A stretch of 64,000 nt of DNA. Source: JAFGXT01 sp963677165 (GTDB lineage: Bacteria; Verrucomicrobiota; Lentisphaeria; Victivallales; SZUA-371). Positions 50,801 to 58,897 of this stretch are shown one piece after another. Positions within the stretch are counted from its first letter, which is position 1. The number at the start of each line of letters is the position of its first letter. A model generated the notes under the pieces. It did no database searches. It was given only the letters and a program-made list of their open reading frames with translations, and had not been told where the DNA came from. The stretch lies in contig CAXXSX010000001.1 of the NCBI GenBank assembly GCA_963677165.2, positions 1 through 64,000 on the forward strand, in the 5' to 3' direction. The translations under genes were made by a program, and so were the position numbers.

Positions 50801-50889
50801 AATCATCTGGATCAGATTCTAATCGGAAAATGCAGATATTCTGGTCGTTAAAAATTCTGCCGAATATTTCAGCTGTTGTAAAAAAGTAA
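47836..50889 (+). CDS. secreted DUF4838 glycoside-hydrolase-like protein
   Basis: A 1017-residue exported protein; signal peptide MLCIKKTYRLAAILALVTFFSMVSFA. Residues 30-175 are a jelly-roll-like domain. From 190 a GH20-type N-terminal domain (AELYAAEFLQDNLREITGV, TLYAVYEYLYRLGMRWFTPEF) leads into the DUF4838 barrel with IWVGQNDGSAYCTCDKCKEF, MLQLANELSDALEKELPGRTVKTLAYNWT and YLYFPFDDYWSP. After 770 comes a beta-sandwich that may bind carbohydrate. The acidic residues needed for hydrolysis cannot be named. Exported by Sec, it likely acts on the polymer before the intracellular rhamnosidase. Confidence 0.82.
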   Translation: MLCIKKTYRLAAILALVTFFSMVSFAETFDVYSQKGKSKLIKLSDIGVGVQHFTVPYKRVCTQVDFFLDSGNVVKRFPQHSLILRIYDSSQKLIKTKLVRCNQIKKKTDWISVKGLNLPTGKYRIELFTNSNPVKSYLKLFLFSNSRNTNGYAASGWRGGKPLEGDFKVRLVLAAGKDVESLELGNDTHNIISNNKANYPIVLSMNSAKAELYAAEFLQDNLREITGVTLPIITADQYQSGPMIAVGFNSKLPSALSPAAFGELNDQELLIQPTSDILLLAGGSPAGTLYAVYEYLYRLGMRWFTPEFKKLPKLTNVPLPQVSYRYSPSVLGRSVPVGNNGTMQWRSWSHLTKKHDWISLGEKYGFPYSSGPDMHTFWRLISKSVLKKHPDWLCMKNGKRELPVGTTWGLCLSNPKVRKYVVARTIDYARKHPMKRTIWVGQNDGSAYCTCDKCKEFYKAHGDRPSSIMLQLANELSDALEKELPGRTVKTLAYNWTLKPPENMTARDNIMVMFCPMGSFFLPIATDPARKKQREAFLGWKKIVKHMDVYLYFPFDDYWSPAPCTYTGADNIKWCAGNGFDSIMAKISGHGNSFGSESMNLRTWVYSRLMWNPTLDTQQLIDEFISGYYGPAAPAVKQAFKLAHENIYDKQGNFIKHNNGSIVPNYVNPSTVRKINNIFEKTYNSLPSGIYKNHLSFAWIPYLWADFWLGFRDIGRYNPTSRTWSVPMKEGALRHKYSRLVKQYMREHHVNALSELRKFNPALLSIDKMGKAYPAVLLREGNVQAVVIPGVGGRIFDFRNNTLRFAPLKELYNKLSTEYPMFSTTLENVDGVNISEYKLLKSKKNAVTLGAVRKGKYSVQKKVSLVKGVLSSAFTLTPQGRKSYEFRNNIMFDLAKGVFGFYPVLFIEQKDGSWSEYVMGSKSSFHWQADNINLRNCTGRIVLKREKRTDGVLLTLNPGQVKKLSYWYTRYQKGKPAYCGFLRFFIYGKSSGSDSNRKMQIFWSLKILPNISAVVKK

Positions 50890-50967
50890 GGATCAATTTG
50901 GGACGTGGCGATTTGTAACGATGATATTGCTGGGTTCATGAATAAGAATTTGGTAGGTGATTTGTAA

Positions 50968-52578
50968 ATGAGTATATTTCATAATTCGATCCGTGATGAA
51001 CGGGCCAGGCGTTATGTGCCGTCGTCGCGGGTGGTGGCATATGAGAATGTTGTTGAGTCGGAAGCGGTACTTTGCAATTTTGAGACGCAGGTATCGCCAT
51101 GGGGAAATCTTAATCGAGAGAGCATTATTAAACCGGGCGGATGGATTCTGCTTGATTATGGAGTTGAATTGCATGGTGGCATTCGGCTGCTTTCCCGTAA
51201 TCGTGGAAAGGTCAGAGTGCGGTTTGGCGAATCAGTAAGCGAAGCGATGCAGGAGCCGAATCAGGATCATGCGATACATGATACCGTTATTGAAGTTCCT
51301 CAAAATGGAATGATTGAATACGGCAATACCGCTTTCCGTTTTGTCAGAATCGATTCTGTGGAAAATGAAAACTACTTGATTTTTCAGAATATACTGGCGG
51401 TTTCTCTGCTTCTGGAGTTAGATTGGGTCGGCAGTTTTGAGTCTTCCGATGAACGCTTGAACAAGATTTGGCAGACTGGCGCTTATACGGTACAACTCAA
51501 TATGCAGGATTATATCTACGATGGCGCCAAGCGCGACCGCTTGCCGTGGATGGGGGACTTGAACCCCGAAATCAGAACGATATTGTCGGTCTTTTCTGAT
51601 ACGTCGCTGGTAAAAAAAACCTTGGATTATATTCGAGAAAGCGCACCGCTGCCCGGATGGATGAATAATATTCCATCCTATTCATGCTGGTTTGTCATCA
51701 GTCACTGGGAATATTACTGGCACACGGGTGACTTGAATTATTTGGCCGAACAAAAGGATTACATTGATTTGCTGCTCCGGAATTTCGCTGAATTTGTTGG
51801 AGAGAATGGCGCGGAAATGCTCCCTGAAAGGCGTTTTTTGGACTGGCCTAATAATGGTAATGTTTCCGGACTTCATGCGGGGTTACATGGTTTGCTCTTC
51901 TGGACATTCAAATGCGGCGAGAGAATTCTGAATGCACTTGGCATGGACGCGTCTTTGTGTCAGAGTGTGATGAAGAGAATGAGTAAATACGTGCCGGATT
52001 GCGGTGACTGTAAAGCCGCCGCCGCGATGCTGACTCTAAGCGGTATTGCTGACCGGTCGGATGTACTGATTAACGATCCCTTTCATGATATGAGTACATT
52101 TTATGGTTCATACATGATCTGTGCTCAGCCGACTGATGTTGCTCTTGAAGTGATTCGTAAATACTGGGGCGGAATGCTGGACTATGGCGCCACTACCTTT
52201 TGGGAGGATTTTGATCTTAACTGGATAAAAAACGCAACTTTGATTACTGAGTTGCCTGAACCGGGTAAAGATGATCTTCATGCCGATTTTGGAAATTATT
52301 GCTATAAAGGATTACGGCACAGTCTTTGCCATGGCTGGGCCTCGGGGCCGACCTCATTTTTGACGAACCGTATTCTGGGCGTGAAATTCGCCGAAGCGGG
52401 AGGACGCAAGATTACGGTTGAACCTGATCTTGGCGACCTTGAATTTGTCAAAGGAACCGTTCCGACCGTGTATGGTCCTGTTACTGTTTCCGCTCAAAAA
52501 GGCAGTGTTGCTCAGGTTGATGCGCCAGCAGAGATTGAAGTTGCTAATCAGCGAACCAATGAGACTGTATCGTTATAG
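50968..52578 (+). CDS. GH78 alpha-L-rhamnosidase-like enzyme, intracellular
   Basis: A 536-residue glycoside hydrolase without a signal peptide, so cytoplasmic. It has a short N-terminal beta domain (to about 155) and the (alpha/alpha)6 barrel of GH78: GSFESSDERLNKIWQTGAYTVQLNMQDYIYDGAKRDRLPWMGDL (near 150-197; the DGxKRDRxxWxGD motif holds acid residues), HTGDLNYLAEQ, GATTFWEDFD (near 406), SLCHGWASGPTSFL (near 451) and a closing beta domain. Shorter than most GH78 proteins, which carry extra N-terminal modules. Releases terminal L-rhamnose by family inference. Confidence 0.85.
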   Translation: MSIFHNSIRDERARRYVPSSRVVAYENVVESEAVLCNFETQVSPWGNLNRESIIKPGGWILLDYGVELHGGIRLLSRNRGKVRVRFGESVSEAMQEPNQDHAIHDTVIEVPQNGMIEYGNTAFRFVRIDSVENENYLIFQNILAVSLLLELDWVGSFESSDERLNKIWQTGAYTVQLNMQDYIYDGAKRDRLPWMGDLNPEIRTILSVFSDTSLVKKTLDYIRESAPLPGWMNNIPSYSCWFVISHWEYYWHTGDLNYLAEQKDYIDLLLRNFAEFVGENGAEMLPERRFLDWPNNGNVSGLHAGLHGLLFWTFKCGERILNALGMDASLCQSVMKRMSKYVPDCGDCKAAAAMLTLSGIADRSDVLINDPFHDMSTFYGSYMICAQPTDVALEVIRKYWGGMLDYGATTFWEDFDLNWIKNATLITELPEPGKDDLHADFGNYCYKGLRHSLCHGWASGPTSFLTNRILGVKFAEAGGRKITVEPDLGDLEFVKGTVPTVYGPVTVSAQKGSVAQVDAPAEIEVANQRTNETVSL

Positions 52579-52684
52579 TATGCTTTTGTCGCTTTGTGTG
52601 AAAAAGCCGTTTGTTGATAGGAAAATGGGAATTAAGCGTTTATATTTACATGCAATATTAATTAACCTGATAAAAATATAAAAT

Positions 52685-54724
52685 ATGAAAAATAATTCCT
52701 CCTATCGCTATATATTGAGATACTATATTGATCCGGGGTTTCATGAAGAAGACCGTACCGCCGAACTGATAAAATTTTGCCACGACTCATGCGTTGAAGA
52801 AGTCATGCTGTTTTATAATCCGGAGGAGTTATTCGCCGGATTTCAGGAAGAACCAGCCATTGAGGAATGGCTGGTTGTCGCGCGTAAGATCGTTGGAGCC
52901 CTGAAAGAGAATGATATTGCGGTCAGTCTGAATCCGTGGACTACTACCGTGCATCTTTCCAGAGGACGTTATTTATCTGACCGGTTTAAGCACTACCGAA
53001 CCATGACCGGAGAAACCGGTACCGTCGCGCCGATCAGTTGTTGTCCGCTGGATGAAAACTGGCAGCAGGATTTATGCGATTTGTTCAGTAAGTTCTGTAA
53101 AGAGCTGGATCCCTGTGCGCTTTGGATTGAAGATGACTGGCGGCTGCATAATCATGAAGCCGATATGAATTATGGCGGTTGTTTCTGCGAAGAACATATC
53201 AGGCGCTTTGGTGAAGCGATTGGGCGTGAGACTACTCGTGAAGAGTTGCTTTCCGAAATCCTGGGGAAAAATAATCTGGAATGGCGAAAAAAATGGATTC
53301 AGTTGAGTCAGGATACTTTGGTGGAACCGGCAGAAAAACTATACAGCAGTATTCATATTGCAAATCCAGCCACTAAGCTGGGGCTTATGAGCTCGGTTCC
53401 TGATACTCAGGCAGCCGAAGGACGTGACTGGAACCGTTTGAAAAGGGCGTTCTCTCCCGATGAACCGATGCTGCTTCGTCCGCATCTTCCACCTTATACC
53501 GAGGATAACTCTTTGCTTAATTTCCCGGCGGTTACACGTCAGACTGTGGCGGAATACAATCCTGAGGATATCGAAATTTATCCTGAGCTGGAGAATTCTC
53601 CGCGTTCGGGACCGTATTCGAAGAGCATGGCCTATTCCGCTTTTGAATGTCTGGCTTCTCCGTTGTATGGTTCGCAGGGAATTACCATTAATCATTACGA
53701 TATGATGGGGAACGGAATTGCGTTGGACCGTCGATTCGGGACGATGCTGAAAAAGATCAAGCGCCGTCTTGATGCTCTGGTTGCATGCGGATGTTGTGAG
53801 CTTGACCAGCAGGGGGTCGATGTGCTTTTCTCTTCGGAAGTCAGTGCTTCTATGGAGTCTACTTCGGACTTCTCTTTGTTTGGAATTGTAAATAATTCTG
53901 TGGCCTGGAGTAGAACGTTTGGGATTCTCGGGATTTCACATCGTCTTACGGCAGAATACGATCCTGACCGGGTCACCGCTGTTTCTGGGCAGACCCTTTC
54001 CGCTTATTCTGATGATGAAATTATGGAGATGCTGGAAGGAAGGCTGATCTTAGATGGGCCGTCTACCGAATTGCTGGTACGCCGTGGCTTTGGAAAATAT
54101 ATCGGGGTAAAAGAGATTGAGTTGCGTACGCTTCAGCAGGATGGTTATGGGTACGAACAGGTAAACAGTACTGATGCTGAATCGTATGGCTTGGAATATC
54201 CCCGGATGAGCGCGAATCGCTGTGCGTTGGAACTTTATGCCATTACACCGGATGAAGAAACCGTGGAACTTTCCACTATTTTCCGTTATGACAAATCCCG
54301 GCTTTATCCCGGATTGTTGAGTTATATAAATGATTTGGGCGGCAGTATTGTTTCGTGTGCCTGGCCGTTGGAGACTGGACAGTTTTATATGGGGTATTTC
54401 AATAATTTTCGCAGAATATTCATGCAGCGGATTATTGGTGTCCTGGCGGAAGGCGACGACATTGCGATGGGGCTGGATCTTCCACTGAATGTCTATCGCT
54501 GCCTTACCTCGGAATATGATATTATTGCCATACTGAATCCGCTTCGTGATGACGCGGAGAAAATAACTTTTGCCGCAGGTAATTTCCCTGGCGATGACGC
54601 GGAGTTTCTTGACATTGACGGGCAATGGAAGTCTGCCGCGTTGATTCCGGCTGGAGAAGATTGCTGGACATATAACAAGCCGCTGGAAAGTCTGGACGCA
54701 CTGTATCTCCGTATAAATAACTGA
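52685..54724 (+). CDS. uncharacterised 679-residue protein, possible TIM-barrel glycosidase
   Basis: No signal peptide. The first 350 residues look like a (beta/alpha)8 barrel: DSCVEEVMLFYNPEELFAGF, NDIAVSLNPWTTTV, CALWIEDDWRLHNH (near 146-160) and NYGGCFCEEHIRRFGEAIGRE, then PEDIEIYPELENSPRSGPYSKS and GITINHYDMMGNG. The C-terminal half (VDVLFSSEVSA to LYLRINN) is strand-rich and resembles the GATase-like and beta domains of GH42-type proteins. Acidic candidates are E/D of WIEDD and the E of YPELEN. No ribosome site is obvious. Last gene of the cluster; an intracellular glycosidase acting with the rhamnosidase is the plain guess. Confidence 0.55.
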   Translation: MKNNSSYRYILRYYIDPGFHEEDRTAELIKFCHDSCVEEVMLFYNPEELFAGFQEEPAIEEWLVVARKIVGALKENDIAVSLNPWTTTVHLSRGRYLSDRFKHYRTMTGETGTVAPISCCPLDENWQQDLCDLFSKFCKELDPCALWIEDDWRLHNHEADMNYGGCFCEEHIRRFGEAIGRETTREELLSEILGKNNLEWRKKWIQLSQDTLVEPAEKLYSSIHIANPATKLGLMSSVPDTQAAEGRDWNRLKRAFSPDEPMLLRPHLPPYTEDNSLLNFPAVTRQTVAEYNPEDIEIYPELENSPRSGPYSKSMAYSAFECLASPLYGSQGITINHYDMMGNGIALDRRFGTMLKKIKRRLDALVACGCCELDQQGVDVLFSSEVSASMESTSDFSLFGIVNNSVAWSRTFGILGISHRLTAEYDPDRVTAVSGQTLSAYSDDEIMEMLEGRLILDGPSTELLVRRGFGKYIGVKEIELRTLQQDGYGYEQVNSTDAESYGLEYPRMSANRCALELYAITPDEETVELSTIFRYDKSRLYPGLLSYINDLGGSIVSCAWPLETGQFYMGYFNNFRRIFMQRIIGVLAEGDDIAMGLDLPLNVYRCLTSEYDIIAILNPLRDDAEKITFAAGNFPGDDAEFLDIDGQWKSAALIPAGEDCWTYNKPLESLDALYLRINN

Positions 54725-54877
54725 TTTTGTGTTTCGGCATAAATTTATGCAATAATAATATATAAATTCGACTGGCGCATATTGCTTTTTTGATAAAGTC
54801 TACTATTTTTATAATAACGGGGATCATTTGTATCTGCGTAGTAAATTCCTTCAAAAAATCAAATGGGAGACTGGTAC

Positions 54878-55036
54878 ATGGAAAAGTATGTATGTGATGT
54901 TTGTGGTTATGTTTATGATCCTGAAGTTGGCGATCCTGACAGCGGAATCGAACCGGGTACAGCTTTTGCTGATCTGCCGGATGATTGGACCTGTCCGGAA
55001 TGTGGCGCAGGAAAGGATGATTTTTCAGTAGCTTAA
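54878..55036 (+). CDS. rubredoxin
   Basis: A 52-residue one-iron electron carrier. It starts MEKYVCDVCGYVYDPEVGDP and ends WTCPECGAGKDDFSVA: two CxxC loops (6/9 and 39/42), the YxYDP and the WxCPxCGxxKxxF motifs, all conserved. GGGAGA lies seven bases before the ATG. Monocistronic with its own terminator. Typically serves superoxide reductase or rubrerythrin in anaerobes; neither is in the window. Confidence 0.96.
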   Translation: MEKYVCDVCGYVYDPEVGDPDSGIEPGTAFADLPDDWTCPECGAGKDDFSVA

Positions 55037-55053
55037 TATAGCGAAAAATTTTA

Positions 55054-55099
55054 AAGGGTCGGTTTTGCTGGAAACAGTAAAGTCCGGCCCTTTTCTTGT
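55054..55099 (+). terminator. rho-independent terminator of rubredoxin
   Basis: AAGGGTCGG/CCGGCCCTT stem (one G-U pair) followed by TTCTTGTTT. Confidence 0.8.
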
Positions 55100-55232
55100 T
55101 TATTGATTTATGTGTTTTCCTGTGCTTTGTTAGAATTCTGAATTGATAATTTGGGTTTTACAGGTATCTTATCTGCGGTTATTATAGTAAAAATATCGTA
55201 TTTATAAATAAAACAAACAACAGGAGTCTTTT

Positions 55233-55988
55233 ATGGCTGGTCATAGTAAATGGGCTAACATTAAACATAAAAAAGGAGCAGCGGACAAGAAGAGAGGTAA
55301 GATTTTCTCTCGTCTGGCTAAGGAAATTATGATTGCCGCGAAAAATGGCGGTGGTGATCCGGAGCTAAATCCGCAACTGCGTTCCGCTCTGGCATCTGCA
55401 AAAGCTCAGAATATGCCTAATGCTAACATCGACCGTTCTATTAAAAAAGGGTGTGGTGAGCTTGGCGACGTTACTTTTGAAGAAATTGTTTATGAAGCAT
55501 ATGCTCCGGGTGGTGTTGCTCTGATTATTGACGTTCTGACTGATAATCGCAACCGTTCCGCCAGTGAAGTGCGTATGGTTCTCGACCGCAACGGCGGTAA
55601 CCTTGCCAGCTCCGGCGCGGTTAGTTTTATGTTTCAGCGCAAGGCGAAATTCGTTGTTACCGGTGAAAATGCCGATGAAGACAAGCTTATGGACATTGTT
55701 CTTGATGCCGGGGCTGAAGATATCGAAGCGGATGAGGAGGTTGCGACTATCCTTGGTCCTCCTGAATCATTTGTTGATATTGCCGCGGCTCTTGAAGCTG
55801 CCGGAATTACTACTGAAGAAGCTGATACCGTTCGTCATCCAGATAACACCGTTGAGCTTACTGATGTGAAGGAAGCTAACCAGGTATTGCGATTGATTGA
55901 TAAGCTTGAAGATCTTGATGATGTTCAGCTGGTTTCCAGCAACTTTGAAATTGCCGACGAAATTGCTGATCAGTTAGATGAAATCTGA
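55233..55988 (+). CDS. yebC: YebC/PmpR family protein
   Basis: A 251-residue protein beginning MAGHSKWANIKHKKGAADKKRGKIFSRLAKEI, the diagnostic start. Contains NANIDRSIKKG, YEAYAPGGVALIIDVLTDNRNRSASEVR, GGNLASSGAVSFMFQRK. YebC proteins are DNA-binding regulators and, in recent work, helpers of translation at proline stretches. AGGAG precedes the ATG. It is followed by ruvC, a neighbourhood kept in many bacteria. Confidence 0.95.
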   Translation: MAGHSKWANIKHKKGAADKKRGKIFSRLAKEIMIAAKNGGGDPELNPQLRSALASAKAQNMPNANIDRSIKKGCGELGDVTFEEIVYEAYAPGGVALIIDVLTDNRNRSASEVRMVLDRNGGNLASSGAVSFMFQRKAKFVVTGENADEDKLMDIVLDAGAEDIEADEEVATILGPPESFVDIAAALEAAGITTEEADTVRHPDNTVELTDVKEANQVLRLIDKLEDLDDVQLVSSNFEIADEIADQLDEI

Positions 55989-56020
55989 TCGCGGTATCGC
56001 ATGGCGAATAAGGCGTTTTT

Positions 56021-56530
56021 ATGATCATTCTCGGGATTGACCCCGCAATAAGATGTACCGGATACGGTGTGATAGACATGCAATCGTCAGACCGTATTGC
56101 CGTGCTTGACTGCGGAGTCATTTCCAATAAGCCGAAAATGCCGCATAGTGAATGTTTGCGGCGTTTGACCGGTGGAATCCGGGAACTGGTCGCCGGTTTT
56201 AATCCGGATTGCGTTTCAATCGAAGAAGCGTTTTATGGTAAAAATATCAAGACGTCAATGGTGCTGAGTATGGCTCGGGGAGCGATTATTGCCGCTTTGG
56301 CTGAGGTCGGAGTTGCTGTTTATCCGTATTCTCCCCGTAAGGCCAAGAAGTCGGTAGTCGGCTCGGGTGCGGCTTCAAAAGATCAGGTGGCGGCTATGAT
56401 GGCAGTTCGCCTGGGGATCAATGTAACGGATATTCCTGATGACGCGACTGATGCATTGGCGCTGGCGATATGTCATGGGCAGCTTGCTATTGTTCCGGGA
56501 ATGTCGGCTTTGATGCCGTCACCAGTATGA
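56021..56530 (+). CDS. ruvC: Holliday junction resolvase RuvC
   Basis: Cuts Holliday junctions in recombination and repair with RuvAB. 169 residues. Catalytic acids: D7 in GIDPAIRCTGYGVID, E in VSIEEAFYGKNIKTS, and the pair in DDATDALALAICH; KSVVGSGAASKDQVAAMM is the DNA-contact block. 32 bp after yebC, likely the same transcript. RuvA and RuvB are not here. Confidence 0.95.
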   Translation: MIILGIDPAIRCTGYGVIDMQSSDRIAVLDCGVISNKPKMPHSECLRRLTGGIRELVAGFNPDCVSIEEAFYGKNIKTSMVLSMARGAIIAALAEVGVAVYPYSPRKAKKSVVGSGAASKDQVAAMMAVRLGINVTDIPDDATDALALAICHGQLAIVPGMSALMPSPV

Positions 56531-56567
56531 AATTATTTTAATAATCAGCAGGGAAGGGTGGCATGGT

Positions 56568-57071
56568 ATGAAATTCCTTTCGGGAAAATGGTCGTTCTAT
56601 GTAAGCGCTGTGCTTATGGCGTTTATAATCAATCTTTCATTGTACCTGTTTGACAGTCCGGTGGGGATGAGTAACGGGTATTTGTCGCTTTCTGAATACT
56701 GCGGAGAGGTCCTCCGGGATAAGGAGATCAGTTCTCCGCCGGTGATTGACTGGCAGACTGGATTCCTGATCGGTATTTTTGTCGGCGCGTTGATTACGGC
56801 TCTGATTTGCGGAGACTGGAAGTTTTCACTGTTTCCCGGAGACGCGGGAAATGACGCAGTGAAGGCTTTCGGGATGTCTATCATTAAAGGTCTCGGCGGC
56901 GGTTTCCTGGTGATGCTTGGATTACAGCTTGCCGGTGATTCGTTATTTGGACAATGGGCAGGCGCCATGCAGATGTCTGCTGGTGCGTGGATATTCCTGA
57001 TTTCATTTTTTGTAACCGGTTCGATTGCCACTATTTTGTTGTCGCGCCGTTCTGCGGAAGGAGGAAACTGA
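56568..57071 (+). CDS. YeeE/YedE family transporter, first half-pair
   Basis: A 167-residue inner-membrane protein with four hydrophobic segments; GFLIGIFVGALITALICGDW carries the conserved Cys region of YeeE/YedE (sulfur transport) proteins, and GMSIIKGLGGGFLVMLGLQLAGD the glycine-rich helix. Family members such as TsuA import thiosulfate. The next gene is the second half-length member, so the two together replace one long transporter. Stop and next ATG are 2 bp apart. Confidence 0.75.
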   Translation: MKFLSGKWSFYVSAVLMAFIINLSLYLFDSPVGMSNGYLSLSEYCGEVLRDKEISSPPVIDWQTGFLIGIFVGALITALICGDWKFSLFPGDAGNDAVKAFGMSIIKGLGGGFLVMLGLQLAGDSLFGQWAGAMQMSAGAWIFLISFFVTGSIATILLSRRSAEGGN

Positions 57072-57073
57072 TT

Positions 57074-57643
57074 ATGCATCCTCTGGCTCTTAACGGTAAC
57101 GCGAAATTGGCAGCTGCGGTTATTATAGGAATTATGGTTGGAGTCTGGCTGGTGAAGTCCAGCTTGGATCAGCGCGAAAAAATTGTTAATATGCTGTTGT
57201 TGAAAGAGGGGTTGGCTCTTAAGGTTTTCTTCTTTTCTGTGGCGATTGGCAGTGTGCTGTTTTTTATCGGCCATAAAGCGGGTTACGAAGATCTGCATAT
57301 TCGTAAGGCGTATTTCTGGGGATCGCTGATCGGTGGAGTTATTGCCGGTCTGGGCGTTACCATTTGTGGACGTATTCCGATTACCGCGGTCGCGTCACTG
57401 GCTACCGGTAAGGTCTTTTCGTTGTGGGTTATTCTCGGATTTCTGCTGGCGTTCCCGGCGGTAAGTGTAATGTCCGGTTTTTTGTCGGACACGATTTATT
57501 CTTGGTCCCGTCCGGTAGAGTATCATAATGAACTTGATGGTTATATGTCGCTTAATTCCGCAATTCTCTGGACGGTTGGAGTTTGTCTTATTTTAACTTT
57601 TATTCTTCAGTTTACGCTTGGAAAAGATACAAAAGACGAGTAG
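57074..57643 (+). CDS. YeeE/YedE family transporter, second half-pair
   Basis: A 189-residue membrane protein with five hydrophobic segments. ATG 57074 is used; GAAGGAGG lies just before it at the end of the upstream gene, and the longer frame from 56954 is rejected. RKAYFWGSLIGGVIAGLGVTICGRIPITAV shows the second conserved cysteine motif. Works with the preceding gene product as a probable two-subunit sulfur-compound permease. The specific substrate is unproven. Confidence 0.75.
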   Translation: MHPLALNGNAKLAAAVIIGIMVGVWLVKSSLDQREKIVNMLLLKEGLALKVFFFSVAIGSVLFFIGHKAGYEDLHIRKAYFWGSLIGGVIAGLGVTICGRIPITAVASLATGKVFSLWVILGFLLAFPAVSVMSGFLSDTIYSWSRPVEYHNELDGYMSLNSAILWTVGVCLILTFILQFTLGKDTKDE

Positions 57644-57692
57644 GGTATAGCTTAATTTTACCTGATCTAACTATTAAAACGGAGAATATTCA

Positions 57693-58484
57693 ATGGATAC
57701 TGAACCGAAAACTGAAGAAGCTCCCAGAGAGCTGGAGAGCGATCAGTATGATTCAATTCCTTCCGGCAATTCCGGTTGTTATAAACAATTAGGTAAAGGA
57801 TGCCTGATTACTTTTATTGTGTTGCTGGTTCTCGGCTCTATTGGTGCGATTGTTATTTATCGTTCTGTGCAGAAAGCCGGCGGCTGGAAGTCTTATTTAA
57901 ATAAGAAAAGCGCTGAGTATATGCAGTATGCGGTTAAGGCGAATTTGGAAAACCTGCCGCTTAATAAGCATGAAAAAGAAAGTATTTCTGCCCCAATGGC
58001 GATTCTTGCGGATAAAATGAGAATCGGTCAGATTGACGCGATAAAAAGTGTTAAGCTGGTTCAGGCTGCATATCACACGTCTCTCCCTGAGGTGTTGATG
58101 TTGCTTTCTTTTCAGGCAAAACGTATAAAGCCAGAAAACAAGGCTGCTGCGTTGACTGTAAACCGGGTGTTGAACGGACTGCTTTCCGGAAAAATAACTC
58201 CTTCCGGAATGGTTAAATTCAATCAGATTGTTTTGAATAAGCCGGAGCAGCTTGATAAAATTCATAGTTATAAGGGTGATGCCCAGGATCCGAGTAAAGA
58301 GATAGAATTTAAGGAGCTGACTCAGCAGGATGTAGACCTGGCGGTGAGAACCCTTGGGGAGCTTGCCGACAGGGCAGGGATGCCGAAAATTCGTCAGGAT
58401 CTGAATTTTACACCGATCATAATGAATCTGATAAACTCTATATCAGAGGAATCTTCTTCGCCGAAAAAGGTGGAGAACAAATAA
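57693..58484 (+). CDS. hypothetical membrane-anchored protein
   Basis: 263 residues. A polar acidic N-terminus (1-35) is followed by one transmembrane segment (CLITFIVLLVLGSIGAIVIY) and a helical outer domain with HEKESISAPMAILADKMRIGQIDAIKSVKLVQ, then an acidic stretch and a basic tail. No family recognised. It lies 49 bp after the YeeE pair and shares bases with the yraN start (TAATG), so it is translationally coupled to yraN. Confidence 0.65.
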   Translation: MDTEPKTEEAPRELESDQYDSIPSGNSGCYKQLGKGCLITFIVLLVLGSIGAIVIYRSVQKAGGWKSYLNKKSAEYMQYAVKANLENLPLNKHEKESISAPMAILADKMRIGQIDAIKSVKLVQAAYHTSLPEVLMLLSFQAKRIKPENKAAALTVNRVLNGLLSGKITPSGMVKFNQIVLNKPEQLDKIHSYKGDAQDPSKEIEFKELTQQDVDLAVRTLGELADRAGMPKIRQDLNFTPIIMNLINSISEESSSPKKVENK

Positions 58485-58897
58485 TGAACAGCAAGGGCTT
58501 CGGCCTGTTGCGGGCACGACATCTTAGAATTGGCCATCGCGGCGAAAATGTCGCATGTCGATTGCTGCGTTCAAAGCATTGTTGTGTTCTGGCAAGAAAC
58601 TGTAAATACAGCTCCGGTGAGATTGATATTGTTGCCCGTGATGGACGAACTCTAGTCTTTGTCGAGGTTAAAACCCGTTACTATACTACATCTTCCCGTC
58701 CGTCTGAAGGGCTGTCGCTTAAGCAGAAAAAGCGTATTCTCAATGCTTCCCGCAGGTATCTGCGTCAGATAGAGTATCCCAAGGTGCCATGTCGTTATGA
58801 TTTGATTGAGGTTCGTCTGGGGCGGTTGGGACCGATTGAAGTCCGACACTGGCCGAATCATTTTTCTCCTGATATATTTCGGAGGCAGACAATATGA
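58484..58897 (+). CDS. yraN: YraN/UPF0102 family protein
   Basis: A 137-residue protein with the restriction-endonuclease-like core: GHRGENVACRLL, then SSGEIDIVARDGRTLVFVEVKTR, where GEID...EVK gives the D-x-E-x-K type catalytic set. Function in the cell is not settled; a nuclease role in DNA uptake or repair is often proposed. It overlaps the next gene by four bases (ATGA). Confidence 0.9.
   Translation: MNSKGFGLLRARHLRIGHRGENVACRLLRSKHCCVLARNCKYSSGEIDIVARDGRTLVFVEVKTRYYTTSSRPSEGLSLKQKKRILNASRRYLRQIEYPKVPCRYDLIEVRLGRLGPIEVRHWPNHFSPDIFRRQTI

Noticed and set aside
56954..57073. N-terminal extension of the second YeeE/YedE gene
   Set aside because: Overlaps the first gene; ATG 57074 with GGAGG in front is the better start.
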